From Plazaster borealis (lineage: Eukaryota > Echinodermata > Asteroidea > Forcipulatida > Labidiasteridae), in NCBI GenBank assembly GCA_021014325.1, contig JAJGQC010000652.1, forward strand, positions 186,001-250,000: a stretch of 64,000 nucleotides of DNA, written 5' to 3'. Below the pieces are notes generated by a model. The model was not told the origin of the DNA. It did no database searches and was given only the letters and a program-made list of their open reading frames with translations. The translations under genes were made by a program, and so were the position numbers. Positions 31,101-46,100 of this stretch are shown one piece after another. Within the stretch, counting starts at the first letter, position 1, and each line of letters starts with the position of its first letter.

Positions 31101-34100
31101 TCAGAATTTGCTAAACTTGCGAGCCCTTGAAAAAAACTCGGGGTATGCTTGCTTTCACGTCTTTTTGAGCATGAAGGACTTGTTGCAGGGTCCCCAGAAG
31201 CTGCTCATCGGATGCGGGGATATTCAAGGCAGATAGAAATGTAAATTTCGTCACTCTAGCCTACCTAGTTCAGGAGTTATGGTCAAAATAGGAGCGGAGT
31301 TGTTTCCAGAAGAAAAAAGGTAAACAATAGTTGCAATTTTGAAATTTTTTAAATTGGGCCATTTTCAATGGGGTAGGGGTGACGTTTTGGACGCTCGCGC
31401 CGCTGATAATTACGCCGCAGACGCAAACCAAAGACGAAGTTGGAGCCCTATATTAGGGCTCTCCAGTGCTGTATAGTTTGTGCAAATCCATTAATTTGTT
31501 GAGGATGATATGAGCCTTTTTACATTGAGTTTGCTCCCAAAACAGCTAAATTTGAGAGGGGTCGATGGGGTGACGTTTTGGACGCTCGCGCCGCTGATGA
31601 TTACGCCACAGACGCAAACCAAAAACCAAATTGGAGCCCTATATCAGGGCTTTTCAGTGGTGTAAAGTACGTGGAAATCCAATAATTTGTTGAGGATGAT
31701 ATGAGCCTTTATACATTGAGTTTGCTCTCAAAACAGCTAAATTTAAAAGGGGTCGAAGGGGGTAGGGGTGACGTTTTGGACGCTCGCGCCGCTGATGATT
31801 ACGCCACAGACGCAAACCTCAGGCGAAATTGGAGCCCGATATCAGGGCTTTCCAGTGGTGTAAAGTACGTGGAAATCCATTAATTTTTGGGGATGATAAT
31901 GAGCCTTTTTACCTTGTGTTTGTTTTCAGAATTTGCTAAACTTGCGAGCCCTTGAAAAAAACTCGGGGTATGCTTGCTTTCACGTCTTTTTGAGCATGAA
32001 GGACTTGTTGCAGGGTCCCCAGAAGCTGCTCATCGGATGCGGGGATATTCAAGGCAGATAGAAATGTAAATTTCGTCACTCTAGCCTACCTAGTTCAGGA
32101 GTTATGGTCAAAATAGGAGCGGAGTTGTTTCCAGAAGAAAAAAAGGTAAACAATAGTTGCAATTTTGAAATTTTTTAAATTGGGCCATTTTCAATGGGGT
32201 AGGGGTGACGTTTTGGACGCTCGCGCCGCTGATAATTACGCCGCAGACGCAAACCAAAGACGAAGTTGGAGCCCTATATTAGGGCTCTCCAGTGCTGTAT
32301 AGTTTGTGCAAATCCATTAATTTGTTGAGGATGATATGAGCCTTTTTACATTGAGTTTGCTCCCAAAACAGCTAAATTTGAGAGTGGTCGAGGGGGGTGA
32401 CGTTTTGGACGCTCGCGCCGCTGATGATTACGCCACAGACGCAAACCAAAAACCAAATTGGAGCCCTATATCAGGGCTTTTCAGTGGTGTAAAGTACGTG
32501 GAAATCCAATAATTTGTTGAGGATGATATGAGCCTTTATACATTGAGTTTGCTCTCAAAACAGCTAAATTTAAAAGGGGTCGAAGGGGGTAGGGGTGACG
32601 TTTTGGACGCTCGCGCCGCTGATGATTACGCCACAGACGCAAACCTCAGGCGAAATTGGAGCCCGATATCAGGGCTTTCCAGTGGTGTAAAGTACGTGGA
32701 AATCCATTAATTTTTGGGGGATGATAATGAGCCTTTTTACCTTGTGTTTGTTTTCAGAATTTGCTAAACTTGCGAGCCCTTGAAAAAAACTCGGGGTATG
32801 CTTGCTTTCACGTCTTTTTGAGCATGAAGGACTTGTTGCAGGGTCCCCAGAAGCTGCTCATCGGATGCGGGGATATTCAAGGCAGATAGAAATGTAAATT
32901 TCGTCACTCTAGCCTACCTAGTTCAGGAGTTATGGTCAAAATAGGAGCGGAGTTGTTTCCAGAAGAAAAAAGGTAAACAATAGTTGCAATTTTGAAATTT
33001 TTTAAATTGGGCCATTTTCAATGGGGTAGGGGTGACGTTTTGGACGCTCGCGCCGCTGATAATTACGCCGCAGACGCAAACCAAAGACGAAGTTGGAGCC
33101 CTATATTAGGGCTCTCCAGTGCTGTATAGTTTGTGCAAATCCATTAATTTGTTGAGGATGATATGAGCCTTTTTACATTGAGTTTGCTCCCAAAACAGCT
33201 AAATTTGAGAGGGGTCGATGGGGTGACGTTTTGGACGCTCGCGCCGCTGATGATTACGCCACAGACGCAAACCAAAAACCAAATTGGAGCCCTATATCAG
33301 GGCTTTTCAGTGGTGTAAAGTACGTGGAAATCCAATAATTTGTTGAGGATGATATGAGCCTTTATACATTGAGTTTGCTCTCAAAACAGCTAAATTTAAA
33401 AGGGGTCGAAGGGGTAGGGGTGACGTTTTGGACGCTCGCGCCGCTGATGATTACGCCACAGACGCAAACCTCAGGCGAAATTGGAGCCCGATATCAGGGC
33501 TTTCCAGTGGTGTAAAGTACGTGGAAATCCATTAATTTTTTGGGGATGATAATGAGCCTTTTTACCTTGTGTTTGTTTTCAGAATTTGCTAAACTTGCGA
33601 GCCCTTGAAAAAAACTCGGGGTATGCTTGCTTTCACGTCTTTTTGAGCATGAAGGACTTGTTGCAGGGTCCCCAGAAGCTGCTCATCGGATGCGGGGATA
33701 TTCAAGGCAGATAGAAATGTAAATTTCGTCACTCTAGCCTACCTAGTTCAGGAGTTATGGTCAAAATAGGAGCGGAGTTGTTTCCAGAAGAAAAAAGGTA
33801 AACAATAGTTGCAATTTTGAAATTTTTTAAATTGGGCCATTTTCAATGGGGTAGGGGTGACGTTTTGGACGCTCGCGCCGCTGATAATTACGCCGCAGAC
33901 GCAAACCAAAGACGAAGTTGGAGCCCTATATTAGGGCTCTCCAGTGCTGTATAGTTTGTGCAAATCCATTAATTTGTTGAGGATGATATGAGCCTTTTTA
34001 CATTGAGTTTGCTCCCAAAACAGCTAAATTTGAGAGGGTTATCAAGGGGAGACGTTTTGGACGCTCGCGCCGCTGATGATTACGCCACAGACGCAAACCA

Positions 34101-37100
34101 AAAACCAAATTGGAGCCCTATATCAGGGCTTTTCAGTGGTGTAAAGTACGTGGAAATCCAATAATTTGTTGAGGATGATATGAGCCTTTATACATTGAGT
34201 TTGCTCTCAAAACAGCTAAATTTAAAAGGGGTCGAAGGGGGTAGGGGTGACGTTTTGGACGCTCGCGCCGCTGATGATTACGCCACAGACGCAAACCTCA
34301 GGCGAAATTGGAGCCCGATATCAGGGCTTTCCAGTGGTGTAAAGTACGTGGAAATCCATTAATTTTTGGGGGATGATAATGAGCCTTTTTACCTTGTGTT
34401 TGTTTTCAGAATTTGCTAAACTTGCGAGCCCTTGAAAAAAACTCGGGGTATGCTTGCTTTCACGTCTTTTTGAGCATGAAGGACTTGTTGCAGGGTCCCC
34501 AGAAGCTGCTCATCGGATGCGGGGATATTCAAGGCAGATAGAAATGTAAATTTCGTCACTCTAGCCTACCTAGTTCAGGAGTTATGGTCAAAATAGGAGC
34601 GGAGTTGTTTCCAGAAGAAAAAAGGTAAACAATAGTTGCAATTTTGAAATTTTTTAAATTGGGCCATTTTCAATGGGGTAGGGGTGACGTTTTGGACGCT
34701 CGCGCCGCTGATAATTACGCCGCAGACGCAAACCAAAGACGAAGTTGGAGCCCTATATTAGGGCTCTCCAGTGCTGTATAGTTTGTGCAAATCCATTAAT
34801 TTGTTGAGGATGATATGAGCCTTTTTACATTGAGTTTGCTCCCAAAACAGCTAAATTTGAGAGAGGGTCGATGGGGGTGACGTTTTGGACGCTCGCGCCG
34901 CTGATGATTACGCCACAGACGCAAACCAAAAACCAAATTGGAGCCCTATATCAGGGCTTTTCAGTGGTGTAAAGTACGTGGAAATCCAATAATTTGTTGA
35001 GGATGATATGAGCCTTTATACATTGAGTTTGCTCTCAAAACAGCTAAATTTAAAAGGGGTCGAAGGGGGTAGGGGTGACGTTTTGGACGCTCGCGCCGCT
35101 GATGATTACGCCACAGACGCAAACCTCAGGCGAAATTGGAGCCCGATATCAGGGCTTTCCAGTGGTGTAAAGTACGTGGAAATCCATTAATTTTTTGGGG
35201 ATGATAATGAGCCTTTTTACCTTGTGTTTGTTTTCAGAATTTGCTAAACTTGCGAGCCCTTGAAAAAAACTCGGGGTATGCTTGCTTTCACGTCTTTTTG
35301 AGCATGAAGGACTTGTTGCAGGGTCCCCAGAAGCTGCTCATCGGATGCGGGGATATTCAAGGCAGATAGAAATGTAAATTTCGTCACTCTAGCCTACCTA
35401 GTTCAGGAGTTATGGTCAAAATAGGAGCGGAGTTGTTTCCAGAAGAAAAAAGGTAAACAATAGTTGCAATTTAGAATTTTTTAAATTGGGCCATTTTCAA
35501 TGGGGTAGGGGTGACGTTTTGGACGCTCGCGCCGCTGATAATTACGCCGCAGACGCAAACCAAAGACGAAGTTGGAGCCCTATATTAGGGCTCTCCAGTG
35601 CTGTATAGTTTGTGCAAATCCATTAATTTGTTGAGGATGATATGAGCCTTTTTACATTGAGTTTGCTCCCAAAACAGCTAAATTTGACAGGGCCGATGGG
35701 GGTGACGTTTTGGACGCTCGCGCCGCTGATGATTACGCCACAGACGCAAACCAAAAACCAAATTGGAGCCCTATATCAGGGCTTTTCAGTGGTGTAAAGT
35801 ACGTGGAAATCCAATAATTTGTTGAGGATGATATGAGCCTTTATACATTGAGTTTGCTCTCAAAACAGCTAAATTTAAAAGGGGTCGAAGGGGGTAGGGG
35901 TGACGTTTTGGACGCTCGCGCCGCTGATGATTACGCCACAGACGCAAACCTCAGGCGAAATTGGAGCCCGATATCAGGGCTTTCCAGTGGTGTAAAGTAC
36001 GTGGAAATCCATTAATTTTTGGGGGATGATAATGAGCCTTTTTACCTTGTGTTTGTTTTCAGAATTTGCTAAACTTGCGAGCCCTTGAAAAAAACTCGGG
36101 GTATGCTTGCTTTCACGTCTTTTTGAGCATGAAGGACTTGTTGCAGGGTCCCCAGAAGCTGCTCATCGGATGCGGGGATATTCAAGGCAGATAGAAATGT
36201 AAATTTCGTCACTCTAGCCTACCTAGTTCAGGAGTTATGGTCAAAATAGGAGCGGAGTTGTTTCCAGAAGAAAAAAGGTAAACAATAGTTGCAATTTTGA
36301 AATTTTTTAAATTGGGCCATTTTCAATGGGGTAGGGGTGACGTTTTGGACGCTCGCGCCGCTGATAATTACGCCGCAGACGCAAACCAAAGACGAAGTTG
36401 GAGCCCTATATTAGGGCTCTCCAGTGCTGTATAGTTTGTGCAAATCCATTAATTTGTTGAGGATGATATGAGCCTTTTTACATTGAGTTTGCTCCCAAAA
36501 CAGCTAAATTTGAGAGGGGTCGATGGGGTGACGTTTTGGACGCTCGCGCCGCTGATGATTACGCCACAGACGCAAACCAAAAACCAAATTGGAGCCCTAT
36601 ATCAGGGCTTTTCAGTGGTGTAAAGTACGTGGAAATCCAATAATTTGTTGAGGATGATATGAGCCTTTATACATTGAGTTTGCTCTCAAAACAGCTAAAT
36701 TTAAAAGGGGTCGAAGGGGGTAGGGGTGACGTTTTGGACGCTCGCGCCGCTGATGATTACGCCACAGACGCAAACCTCAGGCGAAATTGGAGCCCGATAT
36801 CAGGGCTTTCCAGTGGTGTAAAGTACGTGGAAATCCATTAATTTTTGGGGGATGATAATGAGCCTTTTTACCTTGTGTTTGTTTTCAGAATTTGCTAAAC
36901 TTGCGAGCCCTTGAAAAAAACTCGGGGTATGCTTGCTTTCACGTCTTTTTGAGCATGAAGGACTTGTTGCAGGGTCCCCAGAAGCTGCTCATCGGATGCG
37001 GGGATATTCAAGGCAGATAGAAATGTAAATTTCGTCACTCTAGCCTACCTAGTTCAGGAGTTATGGTCAAAATAGGAGCGGAGTTGTTTCCAGAAGAAAA

Positions 37101-40100
37101 AAGGTAAACAATAGTTGCAATTTTGAATTTTTTAAATTGGGCCATTTTCAATGGGGTAGGGGTGACGTTTTGGACGCTCGCGCCGCTGATAATTACGCCG
37201 CAGACGCAAACCAAAGACGAAGTTGGAGCCCTATATTAGGGCTCTCCAGTGCTGTATAGTTTGTGCAAATCCATTAATTTGTTGAGGATGATATGAGCCT
37301 TTTTACATTGAGTTTGCTCCCAAAACAGCTTTTATTTTGTGGGGTCGATGGGGGTGACGTTTTGGACGCTCGCGCCGCTGATGATTACGCCACAGACGCA
37401 AACCAAAAACCAAATTGGAGCCCTATATCAGGGCTTTTCAGTGGTGTAAAGTACGTGGAAATCCAATAATTTGTTGAGGATGATATGAGCCTTTATACAT
37501 TGAGTTTGCTCTCAAAACAGCTAAATTTAAAAGGGGTCGAAGGGGTAGGGGTGACGTTTTGGACGCTCGCGCCGCTGATGATTACGCCACAGACGCAAAC
37601 CTCAGGCGAAATTGGAGCCCGATATCAGGGCTTTCCAGTGGTGTAAAGTACGTGGAAATCCATTAATTTTTTGGGGATGATAATGAGCCTTTTTACCTTG
37701 TGTTTGTTTTCAGAATTTGCTAAACTTGCGAGCCCTTGAAAAAAACTCGGGGTATGCTTGCTTTCACGTCTTTTTGAGCATGAAGGACTTGTTGCAGGGT
37801 CCCCAGAAGCTGCTCATCGGATGCGGGGATATTCAAGGCAGATAGAAATGTAAATTTCGTCACTCTAGCCTACCTAGTTCAGGAGTTATGGTCAAAATAG
37901 GAGCGGAGTTGTTTCCAGAAGAAAAAAGGTAAACAATAGTTGCAATTTTGAAATTTTTAAATTGGGCCATTTTCAATGGGGTAGGGGTGACGTTTTGGAC
38001 GCTCGCGCCGCTGATAATTACGCCGCAGACGCAAACCAAAGACGAAGTTGGAGCCCTATATTAGGGCTCTCCAGTGCTGTATAGTTTGTGCAAATCCATT
38101 AATTTGTTGAGGATGATATGAGCCTTTTTACATTGAGTTTGCTCCCAAAACAGCTAAATTTGAGAGGGGTCGATGGGGGTGACGTTTTGGACGCTCGCGC
38201 CGCTGATGATTACGCCACAGACGCAAACCAAAAACCAAATTGGAGCCCTATATCAGGGCTTTTCAGTGGTGTAAAGTACGTGGAAATCCAATAATTTGTT
38301 GAGGATGATATGAGCCTTTATACATTGAGTTTGCTCTCAAAACAGCTAAATTTAAAAGGGGTCGAAGGGGGTAGGGGTGACGTTTTGGACGCTCGCGCCG
38401 CTGATGATTACGCCACAGACGCAAACCTCAGGCGAAATTGGAGCCCGATATCAGGGCTTTCCAGTGGTGTAAAGTACGTGGAAATCCATTAATTTTTGGG
38501 GGATGATAATGAGCCTTTTTACCTTGTGTTTGTTTTCAGAATTTGCTAAACTTGCGAGCCCTTGAAAAAAACTCGGGGTATGCTTGCTTTCACGTCTTTT
38601 TGAGCATGAAGGACTTGTTGCAGAGTCCCAGAAGCTGCTCATCGGATGCGGGGATATTCAAGGCAGATAGAAATGTAAATTTCGTCACTCTAGCCTACCT
38701 AGTTCAGGAGTTATGGTCAAAATAGGAGCGGAGTTGTTTCCAGAAGAAAAAAAGGTAAACAATAGTTGCAATTTTGAAATTTTTTAAATTGGGCCATTTT
38801 CAATGGGGTAGGGGTGACGTTTTGGACGCTCGCGCCGCTGATAATTACGCCGCAGACGCAAACCAAAGACGAAGTTGGAGCCCTATATTAGGGCTCTCCA
38901 GTGCTGTATAGTTTGTGCAAATCCATTAATTTGTTGAGGATGATATGAGCCTTTTTACATTGAGTTTGCTCCCAAAACAGCTAAATTTGAGAGGGGTCGA
39001 TGGGGGTGACGTTTTGGACGCTCGCGCCGCTGATGATTACGCCACAGACGCAAACCAAAAACCAAATTGGAGCCCTATATCAGGGCTTTTCAGTGGTGTA
39101 AAGTACGTGGAAATCCAATAATTTGTTGAGGATGATATGAGCCTTTATACATTGAGTTTGCTCTCAAAACAGCTAAATTTAAAAGGGGTCGAAGGGGGTA
39201 GGGGTGACGTTTTGGACGCTCGCGCCGCTGATGATTACGCCACAGACGCAAACCTCAGGCGAAATTGGAGCCCGATATCAGGGCTTTCCAGTGGTGTAAA
39301 GTACGTGGAAATCCATTAATTTTTGGGGGATGATAATGAGCCTTTTTACCTTGTGTTTGTTTTCAGAATTTGCTAAACTTGCGAGCCCTTGAAAAAAACT
39401 CGGGGTATGCTTGCTTTCACGTCTTTTTGAGCATGAAGGACTTGTTGCAGGGTCCCCAGAAGCTGCTCATCGGATGCGGGGATATTCAAGGCAGATAGAA
39501 ATGTAAATTTCGTCACTCTAGCCTACCTAGTTCAGGAGTTATGGTCAAAATAGGAGCGGAGTTGTTTCCAGAAGAAAAAAGGTAAACAATAGTTGCAATT
39601 TTGAAATTTTTAAATTGGGCCATTTTCAATGGGGTAGGGGTGACGTTTTGGACGCTCGCGCCGCTGATAATTACGCCGCAGACGCAAACCAAAGACGAAG
39701 TTGGAGCCCTATATTAGGGCTCTCCAGTGCTGTATAGTTTGTGCAAATCCATTAATTTGTTGAGGATGATATGAGCCTTTTTACATTGAGTTTGCTCCCA
39801 AAACAGCTAAATTTGAGAGGGGTCGATGGGGGTGACGTTTTGGACGCTCGCGCCGCTGATGATTACGCCACAGACGCAAACCAAAAACCAAATTGGAGCC
39901 CTATATCAGGGCTTTTCAGTGGTGTAAAGTACGTGGAAATCCAATAATTTGTTGAGGATGATATGAGCCTTTATACATTGAGTTTGCTCTCAAAACAGCT
40001 AAATTTAAAAGGGGTCGAAGGGGGTAGGGGTGACGTTTTGGACGCTCGCGCCGCTGATGATTACGCCACAGACGCAAACCTCAGGCGAAATTGGAGCCCG

Positions 40101-43100
40101 ATATCAGGGCTTTCCAGTGGTGTAAAGTACGTGGAAATCCATTAATTTTTGGGGGATGATAATGAGCCTTTTTACCTTGTGTTTGTTTTCAGAATTTGCT
40201 AAACTTGCGAGCCCTTGAAAAAAACTCGGGGTATGCTTGCTTTCACGTCTTTTTGAGCATGAAGGACTTGTTGCAGGGTCCCCAGAAGCTGCTCATCGGA
40301 TGCGGGGATATTCAAGGCAGATAGAAATGTAAATTTCGTCACTCTAGCCTACCTAGTTCAGGAGTTATGGTCAAAATAGGAGCGGAGTTGTTTCCAGAAG
40401 AAAAAAGGTAAACAATAGTTGCAATTTTGAAATTTTTTAAATTGGGCCATTTTCAATGGGGTAGGGGTGACGTTTTGGACGCTCGCGCCGCTGATAATTA
40501 CGCCGCAGACGCAAACCAAAGACGAAGTTGGAGCCCTATATTAGGGCTCTCCAGTGCTGTATAGTTTGTGCAAATCCATTAATTTGTTGAGGATGATATG
40601 AGCCTTTTTACATTGAGTTTGCTCCCAAAACAGCTAAATTTGAGAGGGGTCGATGGGGGTGACGTTTTGGACGCTCGCGCCGCTGATGATTACGCCACAG
40701 ACGCAAACCAAAAACCAAATTGGAGCCCTATATCAGGGCTTTTCAGTGGTGTAAAGTACGTGGAAATCCAATAATTTGTTGAGGATGATATGAGCCTTTA
40801 TACATTGAGTTTGCTCTCAAAACAGCTAAATTTAAAAGGGGTCGAAGGGGTAGGGGTGACGTTTTGGACGCTCGCGCCGCTGATGATTACGCCACAGACG
40901 CAAACCTCAGGCGAAATTGGAGCCCGATATCAGGGCTTTCCAGTGGTGTAAAGTACGTGGAAATCCATTAATTTTTTGGGGATGATAATGAGCCTTTTTA
41001 CCTTGTGTTTGTTTTCAGAATTTGCTAAACTTGCGAGCCCTTGAAAAAAACTCGGGGTATGCTTGCTTTCACGTCTTTTTGAGCATGAAGGACTTGTTGC
41101 AGGGTCCCCAGAAGCTGCTCATCGGATGCGGGGATATTCAAGGCAGATAGAAATGTAAATTTCGTCACTCTAGCCTACCTAGTTCAGGAGTTATGGTCAA
41201 AATAGGAGCGGAGTTGTTTCCAGAAGAAAAAAGGTAAACAATAGTTGCAATTTTGAAATTTTTTAAATTGGGCCATTTTCAATGGGGTAGGGGTGACGTT
41301 TTGGACGCTCGCGCCGCTGATAATTACGCCGCAGACGCAAACCAAAGACGAAGTTGGAGCCCTATATTAGGGCTCTCCAGTGCTGTATAGTTTGTGCAAA
41401 TCCATTAATTTGTTGAGGATGATATGAGCCTTTTTACATTGAGTTTGCTCCCAAAACAGCTAAATTTGAGAGGGTTGGCCTGGGGTGACGTTTTGGACGC
41501 TCGCGCCGCTGATGATTACGCCACAGACGCAAACCAAAAACCAAATTGGAGCCCTATATCAGGGCTTTTCAGTGGTGTAAAGTACGTGGAAATCCAATAA
41601 TTTGTTGAGGATGATATGAGCCTTTATACATTGAGTTTGCTCTCAAAACAGCTAAATTTAAAAGGGGTCGAAGGGGGTAGGGGTGACGTTTTGGACGCTC
41701 GCGCCGCTGATGATTACGCCACAGACGCAAACCTCAGGCGAAATTGGAGCCCGATATCAGGGCTTTCCAGTGGTGTAAAGTACGTGGAAATCCATTAATT
41801 TTTGGGGATGATAATGAGCCTTTTTACCTTGTGTTTGTTTTCAGAATTTGCTAAACTTGCGAGCCCTTGAAAAAAACTCGGGGTATGCTTGCTTTCACGT
41901 CTTTTTGAGCATGAAGGACTTGTTGCAGGGTCCCCAGAAGCTGCTCATCGGATGCGGGGATATTCAAGGCAGATAGAAATGTAAATTTCGTCACTCTAGC
42001 CTACCTAGTTCAGGAGTTATGGTCAAAATAGGAGCGGAGTTGTTTCCAGAAGAAAAAAGGTAAACAATAGTTGCAATTTTGAAATTTTTTAAATTGGGCC
42101 ATTTTCAATGGGGTAGGGGTGACGTTTTGGACGCTCGCGCCGCTGATAATTACGCCGCAGACGCAAACCAAAGACGAAGTTGGAGCCCTATATTAGGGCT
42201 CTCCAGTGCTGTATAGTTTGTGCAAATCCATTAATTTGTTGAGGATGATATGAGCCTTTTTACATTGAGTTTGCTCCCAAAACAGCTAAATTTGAGAGGG
42301 GTCGATGGGGGTGACGTTTTGGACGCTCGCGCCGCTGATGATTACGCCACAGACGCAAACCAAAAACCAAATTGGAGCCCTATATCAGGGCTTTTCAGTG
42401 GTGTAAAGTACGTGGAAATCCAATAATTTGTTGAGGATGATATGAGCCTTTATACATTGAGTTTGCTCTCAAAACAGCTAAATTTAAAAGGGGTCGAAGG
42501 GGGTAGGGGTGACGTTTTGGACGCTCGCGCCGCTGATGATTACGCCACAGACGCAAACCTCAGGCGAAATTGGAGCCCGATATCAGGGCTTTCCAGTGGT
42601 GTAAAGTACGTGGAAATCCATTAATTTTTTGGGATGATAATGAGCCTTTTTACCTTGTGTTTGTTTTCAGAATTTGCTAAACTTGCGAGCCCTTGAAAAA
42701 AACTCGGGGTATGCTTGCTTTCACGTCTTTTTGAGCATGAAGGACTTGTTGCAGGGTCCCCAGAAGCTGCTCATCGGATGCGGGGATATTCAAGGCAGAT
42801 AGAAATGTAAATTTCGTCACTCTAGCCTACCTAGTTCAGGAGTTATGGTCAAAATAGGAGCGGAGTTGTTTCCAGAAGAAAAAAGGTAAACAATAGTTGC
42901 AATTTTGAAATTTTTTAAATTGGGCCATTTTCAATGGGGTAGGGGTGACGTTTTGGACGCTCGCGCCGCTGATAATTACGCCGCAGACGCAAACCAAAGA
43001 CGAAGTTGGAGCCCTATATTAGGGCTCTCCAGTGCTGTATAGTTTGTGCAAATCCATTAATTTGTTGAGGATGATATGAGCCTTTTTACATTGAGTTTGC

Positions 43101-46100
43101 TCCCAAAACAGCTAAATTTGAGAGGGGTCGATGGGGGTGACGTTTTGGACGCTCGCGCCGCTGATGATTACGCCACAGACGCAAACCAAAAACCAAATTG
43201 GAGCCCTATATCAGGGCTTTTCAGTGGTGTAAAGTACGTGGAAATCCAATAATTTGTTGAGGATGATATGAGCCTTTATACATTGAGTTTGCTCTCAAAA
43301 CAGCTAAATTTAAAAGGGGTCGAAGGGGGTAGGGGTGACGTTTTGGACGCTCGCGCCGCTGATGATTACGCCACAGACGCAAACCTCAGGCGAAATTGGA
43401 GCCCGATATCAGGGCTTTCCAGTGGTGTAAAGTACGTGGAAATCCATTAATTTTTGGGGGATGATAATGAGCCTTTTTACCTTGTGTTTGTTTTCAGAAT
43501 TTGCTAAACTTGCGAGCCCTTGAAAAAAACTCGGGGTATGCTTGCTTTCACGTCTTTTGAGCATGAAGGACTTGTTGCAGGGTCCCCAGAAGCTGCTCAT
43601 CGGATGCGGGGATATTCAAGGCAGATAGAAATGTAAATTTCGTCACTCTAGCCTACCTAGTTCAGGAGTTATGGTCAAAATAGGAGCGGAGTTGTTTCCA
43701 GAAGAAAAAAGGTAAACAATAGTTGCAATTTTGAAATTTTTTAAATTGGGCCATTTTCAATGGGGTAGGGGTGACGTTTTGGACGCTCGCGCCGCTGATA
43801 ATTACGCCGCAGACGCAAACCAAAGACGAAGTTGGAGCCCTATATTAGGGCTCTCCAGTGCTGTATAGTTTGTGCAAATCCATTAATTTGTTGAGGATGA
43901 TATGAGCCTTTTTACATTGAGTTTGCTCCCAAAACAGCTAAATTTGAGAGGGTCGATGGGGTGACGTTTTGGACGCTCGCGCCGCTGATGATTACGCCAC
44001 AGACGCAAACCAAAAACCAAATTGGAGCCCTATATCAGGGCTTTTCAGTGGTGTAAAGTACGTGGAAATCCAATAATTTGTTGAGGATGATATGAGCCTT
44101 TATACATTGAGTTTGCTCTCAAAACAGCTAAATTTAAAAGGGGTCGAAGGGGGTAGGGGTGACGTTTTGGACGCTCGCGCCGCTGATGATTACGCCACAG
44201 ACGCAAACCTCAGGCGAAATTGGAGCCCGATATCAGGGCTTTCCAGTGGTGTAAAGTACGTGGAAATCCATTAATTTTTGGGGGATGATAATGAGCCTTT
44301 TTACCTTGTGTTTGTTTTCAGAATTTGCTAAACTTGCGAGCCCTTGAAAAAAACTCGGGGTATGCTTGCTTTCACGTCTTTTTGAGCATGAAGGACTTGT
44401 TGCAGGGTCCCCAGAAGCTGCTCATCGGATGCGGGGATATTCAAGGCAGATAGAAATGTAAATTTCGTCACTCTAGCCTACCTAGTTCAGGAGTTATGGT
44501 CAAAATAGGAGCGGAGTTGTTTCCAGAAGAAAAAAGGTAAACAATAGTTGCAATTTTGAAATTTTTTAAATTGGGCCATTTTCAATGGGGTAGGGGTGAC
44601 GTTTTGGACGCTCGCGCCGCTGATAATTACGCCGCAGACGCAAACCAAAGACGAAGTTGGAGCCCTATATTAGGGCTCTCCAGTGCTGTATAGTTTGTGC
44701 AAATCCATTAATTTGTTGAGGATGATATGAGCCTTTTTACATTGAGTTTGCTCCCAAAACAGCTAAATTTGAGAGGGGTCGATGGGGGTGACGTTTTGGA
44801 CGCTCGCGCCGCTGATGATTACGCCACAGACGCAAACCAAAAACCAAATTGGAGCCCTATATCAGGGCTTTTCAGTGGTGTAAAGTACGTGGAAATCCAA
44901 TAATTTGTTGAGGATGATATGAGCCTTTATACATTGAGTTTGCTCTCAAAACAGCTAAATTTAAAAGGGGTCGAAGGGGGTAGGGGTGACGTTTTGGACG
45001 CTCGCGCCGCTGATGATTACGCCACAGACGCAAACCTCAGGCGAAATTGGAGCCCGATATCAGGGCTTTCCAGTGGTGTAAAGTACGTGGAAATCCATTA
45101 ATTTTTGGGGGATGATAATGAGCCTTTTTACCTTGTGTTTGTTTTCAGAATTTGCTAAACTTGCGAGCCCTTGAAAAAAACTCGGGGTATGCTTGCTTTC
45201 ACGTCTTTTTGAGCATGAAGGACTTGTTGCAGGGTCCCCAGAAGCTGCTCATCGGATGCGGGGATATTCAAGGCAGATAGAAATGTAAATTTCGTCACTC
45301 TAGCCTACCTAGTTCAGGAGTTATGGTCAAAATAGGAGCGGAGTTGTTTCCAGAAGAAAAAATGGTAAACAATAGTTGCAATTTTGAAATTTTTTAAATT
45401 GGGCCATTTTCAATGGGGTAGGGGTGACGTTTTGGACGCTCGCGCCGCTGATAATTACGCCGCAGACGCAAACCAAAGACGAAGTTGGAGCCCTATATTA
45501 GGGCTCTCCAGTGCTGTATAGTTTGTGCAAATCCATTAATTTGTTGAGGATGATATGAGCCTTTTTACATTGAGTTTGCTCCCAAAACAGCTAAATTTGA
45601 GAGGGGTCGATGGGGGTGACGTTTTGGACGCTCGCGCCGCTGATGATTACGCCACAGACGCAAACCAAAAACCAAATTGGAGCCCTATATCAGGGCTTTT
45701 CAGTGGTGTAAAGTACGTGGAAATCCAATAATTTGTTGAGGATGATATGAGCCTTTATACATTGAGTTTGCTCTCAAAACAGCTAAATTTAAAAGGGGTC
45801 GAAGGGGGTAGGGGTGACGTTTTGGACGCTCGCGCCGCTGATGATTACGCCACAGACGCAAACCTCAGGCGAAATTGGAGCCCGATATCAGGGCTTTCCA
45901 GTGGTGTAAAGTACGTGGAAATCCATTAATTTTTTGGGGATGATAATGAGCCTTTTTACCTTGTGTTTGTTTTCAGAATTTGCTAAACTTGCGAGCCCTT
46001 GAAAAAAACTCGGGGTATGCTTGCTTTCACGTCTTTTTGAGCATGAAGGACTTGTTGCAGGGTCCCCAGAAGCTGCTCATCGGATGCGGGGATATTCAAG

